DNA of 64,000 nucleotides from Deinococcus metalli (lineage in GTDB: Bacteria > Deinococcota > Deinococci > Deinococcales > Deinococcaceae). The DNA lies in assembly GCF_014201805.1 (NCBI RefSeq), contig NZ_JACHFK010000015.1, positions 43,799-107,798 on the forward strand, in the 5' to 3' direction. How positions within the stretch are numbered: the stretch's first letter is position 1; every line of letters starts with the position of its first letter. Both the position numbers and the translations under genes were made by a program. The notes under the pieces were generated by a model. It had not been told where the DNA came from. It ran no database searches and worked only from the letters and a program-made list of their open reading frames with translations. Below are positions 61,780 through 64,000 of the stretch, in pieces.

Positions 61780-64000
61780 ATGCCCCGGTTCCTGATCACC
61801 CTGCTGTCCTGCGCCCTGCTCGCGCTGATCACCGCCGCGGCCGCCTGGCTCGCCTGGCCCACCGGGCGCGCCTTCTCCTTCCTCAACGACACCCGCCCGG
61901 TCTTCCGGATTGAGGCGGAGGAGAGCTTCGTGAACCTGCGCCCCGGGCAGCTCCCAAAAGCTGTGAAATATGACCTGGCCGGCACACTGAGCGCTCTGCA
62001 GGCTGAACTCGGAGCGCGGGCCTGGGTGTACGCGGTACCGAGCCAGTCCATGCAAAATCAGCTGCGTGCGGGATCACGGCAGGTCACTGGCATCGACACC
62101 ATCGACACCCTGGGCCCCTACCGGGAGGCGCGCGGGCTGACCCTGCTCGCCGGCCGCGACCCCGGCCTCAACGTTCCCGAGCTCGTGCTGAGCGAGGCCG
62201 TTGCCCGGCAACTCGCCGACGACCCGCTCAGCCTGATCGGCCGGACGGTGATCCGCAACGAGCACGTCCTTCCAGAGCCCCTGACCGTGACCGGCATCGT
62301 GCGCCCGAGTCCCTGGCGCGGCCCCGAGGATCCCGACGCGGGGGGCTACCGGCGCGTCGATCCGGCCGCCCCGGGGAAGGATCGTTCCCTCTATGACCTG
62401 CTGACCCCGGCGGTCACGGTGGTGTTCCGGCAGGGCCCTTCGCCCGCCGACGTGGAGTTCCTGCAGACGTACACCCGCACCCGCCTGAAGGGCCTGCAGC
62501 TCACCGACCTGCGGGCCTTCCGGGGCACGCCCGAGGCGACGGCCGTCCGGGCCCGGCTTCAGCAGCGCGCGCGCTCACTGCCCCTCCTGGCTGGCCTGCT
62601 GGTGGGTTCCGGGCTGCTGTCGCTGGGCGCGCTGACGCTCTCCAATCTGCTGCGACGACGCGCGCTGCTGGGCATTGATCTGGCCCTCGGCGGGCGGCGG
62701 GGCCGGTTGCTGGGCGAGGAGCTGGGTCGAAACGTCGTGCCCGCGCTGCTGGGTTCGACTCTGGGCACCCCCCTGGTGTTCTTGCTGCCCTTAGCGCTGC
62801 CCGGGGTCGTGGTGGGGACGCCGCCCCTTCAGCTCCTGCTGCTCGGCGTCCTGCTTCCCCCGCTGGCCCTCGGGGGGCTGACCCTCCTGATCTGCGCGGG
62901 CGTGCTGCGTGAGTCCGTCGCCGGGCTGCTGCGCGGCGCCCGGCCCGGGCAGGTAGCCGTCCCGCTGCTGGGCGGGCTATTGATTGCCCTGAGCCTCGCG
63001 CTGGGCGGCGTGCTGAGTGCCCTGGGGGTGGAGGAGGGCCTGGACGCCCAGGCCCAGCGGGTCACCCGCGACTTCGGGCGGGTGCTGGAAGTCGCCACCT
63101 CGGGCTCGAGCGACGCCCGAAGAGGGACTTCACTCGCCAGCACGACCCGCGTCCTCACGGCCGATGACGCCCGCTGGCTCGCTGAGCAGCCCGGCGTGGC
63201 GTCCGCCGCCATCGGGGAGCGCATCAACGGCTTCCTGGACGTGCGCGGGCGGCGGGTCTACGTCAACCGCTTGGTCACCGGCGACCCAGAGTTGCTGGAC
63301 GTGCTGGGGATCGCCCTGAGCCAGGGGCAGCCCGGCGGCTGCCTGCTGAACGCCGACTCGGCCCGCGCGTATGGGGTGAAGGTCGGCGATACCGTGTCCG
63401 TACCGGGCCGCGTGGGGGATCGGTTCTGCCGGGTGAGCGGACTCTACCCCCTGCCGGACGCCCTGACCCGCTTCGTGCTGGTGGACTTCCCGGAGGTCAT
63501 CGTGCCACCGGAGATCGGCCTGCCCGGGCAACAGGGCCCGCTGCCGGGGATGACGGGCAAGGGGCCGACGGACGGGGTGCTGCGGACGACCACGCTGCTG
63601 GTGCGGTTGGATGAAGACCTCAGCCCGGCGCTCCAGACCCGGCTCCGGGACGCTCTGGAAACCCGCAGTCCAGGTCTGGCCTTCTCCCTCAAGCCCGCTG
63701 CTCCCAGCATCGACGCCCTGCTCGAGCGGCTCGCCCAGCAGGGCCGACTGTTCCTGGGGCTGGCCCTGGCGGCCGGACTATTGAGCGGCTTCGGGCTGCT
63801 GGGCGGCTTCCTGGCCTACCTGGACGCCACCCGCTACCGCGTGGCCCTCGACCGCGCGCAGGGGCTCAGCCGCTCCGCGCTGCGCCGCCGCTGGGCGCTG
63901 GGCGGCCTGGCCCTGGGGGGGCTGGGCTCGATCCTCGCCCTGGGACTGGCGACCGGGCTCACGCCCGCCCTCGCCAACGCCTTCTCGCTGGACGCGCCGC
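61780..64000 (+). CDS. ABC-type permease, MacB/FtsX-like (runs off right edge)
   Basis: The frame stays open from the ATG at 61780 to the window end (740 codons). An N-terminal helix ('LITLLSCALLALITAAAAWL') is followed by a periplasmic domain ('PELVLSEAVARQLADDPLSL', 'PEPLTVTGIVRP'). Then come further membrane segments ('LLAGLLVGSGLLSLGALTL', 'LLGGLLIALSLALGGVLSAL') and a second periplasmic domain, as in MacB/FtsX permeases with duplicated halves. It follows the third PadR pair, which probably regulates it. The partner ATPase would lie beyond the edge. Confidence 0.8.
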   Translation, partial: MPRFLITLLSCALLALITAAAAWLAWPTGRAFSFLNDTRPVFRIEAEESFVNLRPGQLPKAVKYDLAGTLSALQAELGARAWVYAVPSQSMQNQLRAGSRQVTGIDTIDTLGPYREARGLTLLAGRDPGLNVPELVLSEAVARQLADDPLSLIGRTVIRNEHVLPEPLTVTGIVRPSPWRGPEDPDAGGYRRVDPAAPGKDRSLYDLLTPAVTVVFRQGPSPADVEFLQTYTRTRLKGLQLTDLRAFRGTPEATAVRARLQQRARSLPLLAGLLVGSGLLSLGALTLSNLLRRRALLGIDLALGGRRGRLLGEELGRNVVPALLGSTLGTPLVFLLPLALPGVVVGTPPLQLLLLGVLLPPLALGGLTLLICAGVLRESVAGLLRGARPGQVAVPLLGGLLIALSLALGGVLSALGVEEGLDAQAQRVTRDFGRVLEVATSGSSDARRGTSLASTTRVLTADDARWLAEQPGVASAAIGERINGFLDVRGRRVYVNRLVTGDPELLDVLGIALSQGQPGGCLLNADSARAYGVKVGDTVSVPGRVGDRFCRVSGLYPLPDALTRFVLVDFPEVIVPPEIGLPGQQGPLPGMTGKGPTDGVLRTTTLLVRLDEDLSPALQTRLRDALETRSPGLAFSLKPAAPSIDALLERLAQQGRLFLGLALAAGLLSGFGLLGGFLAYLDATRYRVALDRAQGLSRSALRRRWALGGLALGGLGSILALGLATGLTPALANAFSLDAP

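Overview
The window looks like part of a large plasmid or megaplasmid from Deinococcus or a close relative. It is GC-rich, many genes have a TANNNT hexamer 5-7 nt before the start codon (the leaderless arrangement common in Deinococcus), and it carries a RepA-like initiator followed by nine iterons, plus type IV secretion and mobilisation genes. No rRNA, tRNA or CRISPR array was recognised.

Layout. 1-3022: one end of a conjugation locus (VirB4-, VirB3-, VirB2- and VirB10-like). 3140-13820: a Tn3-family transposon with 5-bp GTTAT duplications. It carries arsenite oxidase (Rieske and molybdopterin subunits), a cytochrome c, a MoeA-like protein, two ArsR regulators, an MFS transporter, a cysteine-tailed ars protein, a metallophosphoesterase, two LMW-PTP ArsC enzymes and an aquaglyceroporin; its tnpA is only a broken 3' remnant. 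13872-16060: a TPR/BTAD regulator divergent from two tiny overlapping ORFs that both end in DFGDR. 16192-22942: the rest of the conjugation operon (exported proteins, VirD4/TraG coupling protein, relaxase-like protein, RHH protein) and a probable oriT to its right. 25053-26920: repA and the iteron origin.

27052-31122: an erythromycin-esterase-like gene, then a sharply AT-rich three-gene operon encoding a PD-(D/E)XK nuclease-like protein with an internal winged helix, a Ser/Thr protein kinase and an unrecognised barrel-like protein. This operon is the best candidate here for an undescribed (probably defence) system. 31541-46258: a second Tn3-family transposon with intact tnpR and tnpA, flanked by ATTCG duplications and sitting inside a small gene whose two halves rejoin in frame. 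Its cargo is a decayed mer/metal module, an ECF sigma/anti-sigma pair, CHRD/cupredoxin and beta-propeller proteins, and a sulfite oxidation module (SorA, SorB, TehA-like exporter, LysR regulator).

46511-55848: mixed accessory genes, including a SEFIR/TIR-domain protein, HIT and P-loop proteins, a phosphoribosyltransferase, a leucine-rich-repeat protein and a GntR-ABC operon. 56268-64000: three PadR/membrane-protein gene pairs followed by an ABC permease that runs off the right edge.

Together the window shows a mobilisable plasmid backbone onto which two Tn3 transposons delivered complementary oxidative metabolism, arsenite oxidation and sulfite oxidation. Both rely on molybdenum enzymes and c-type cytochromes. 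Assignments rest on motifs and gene context read by eye; no database search was possible.
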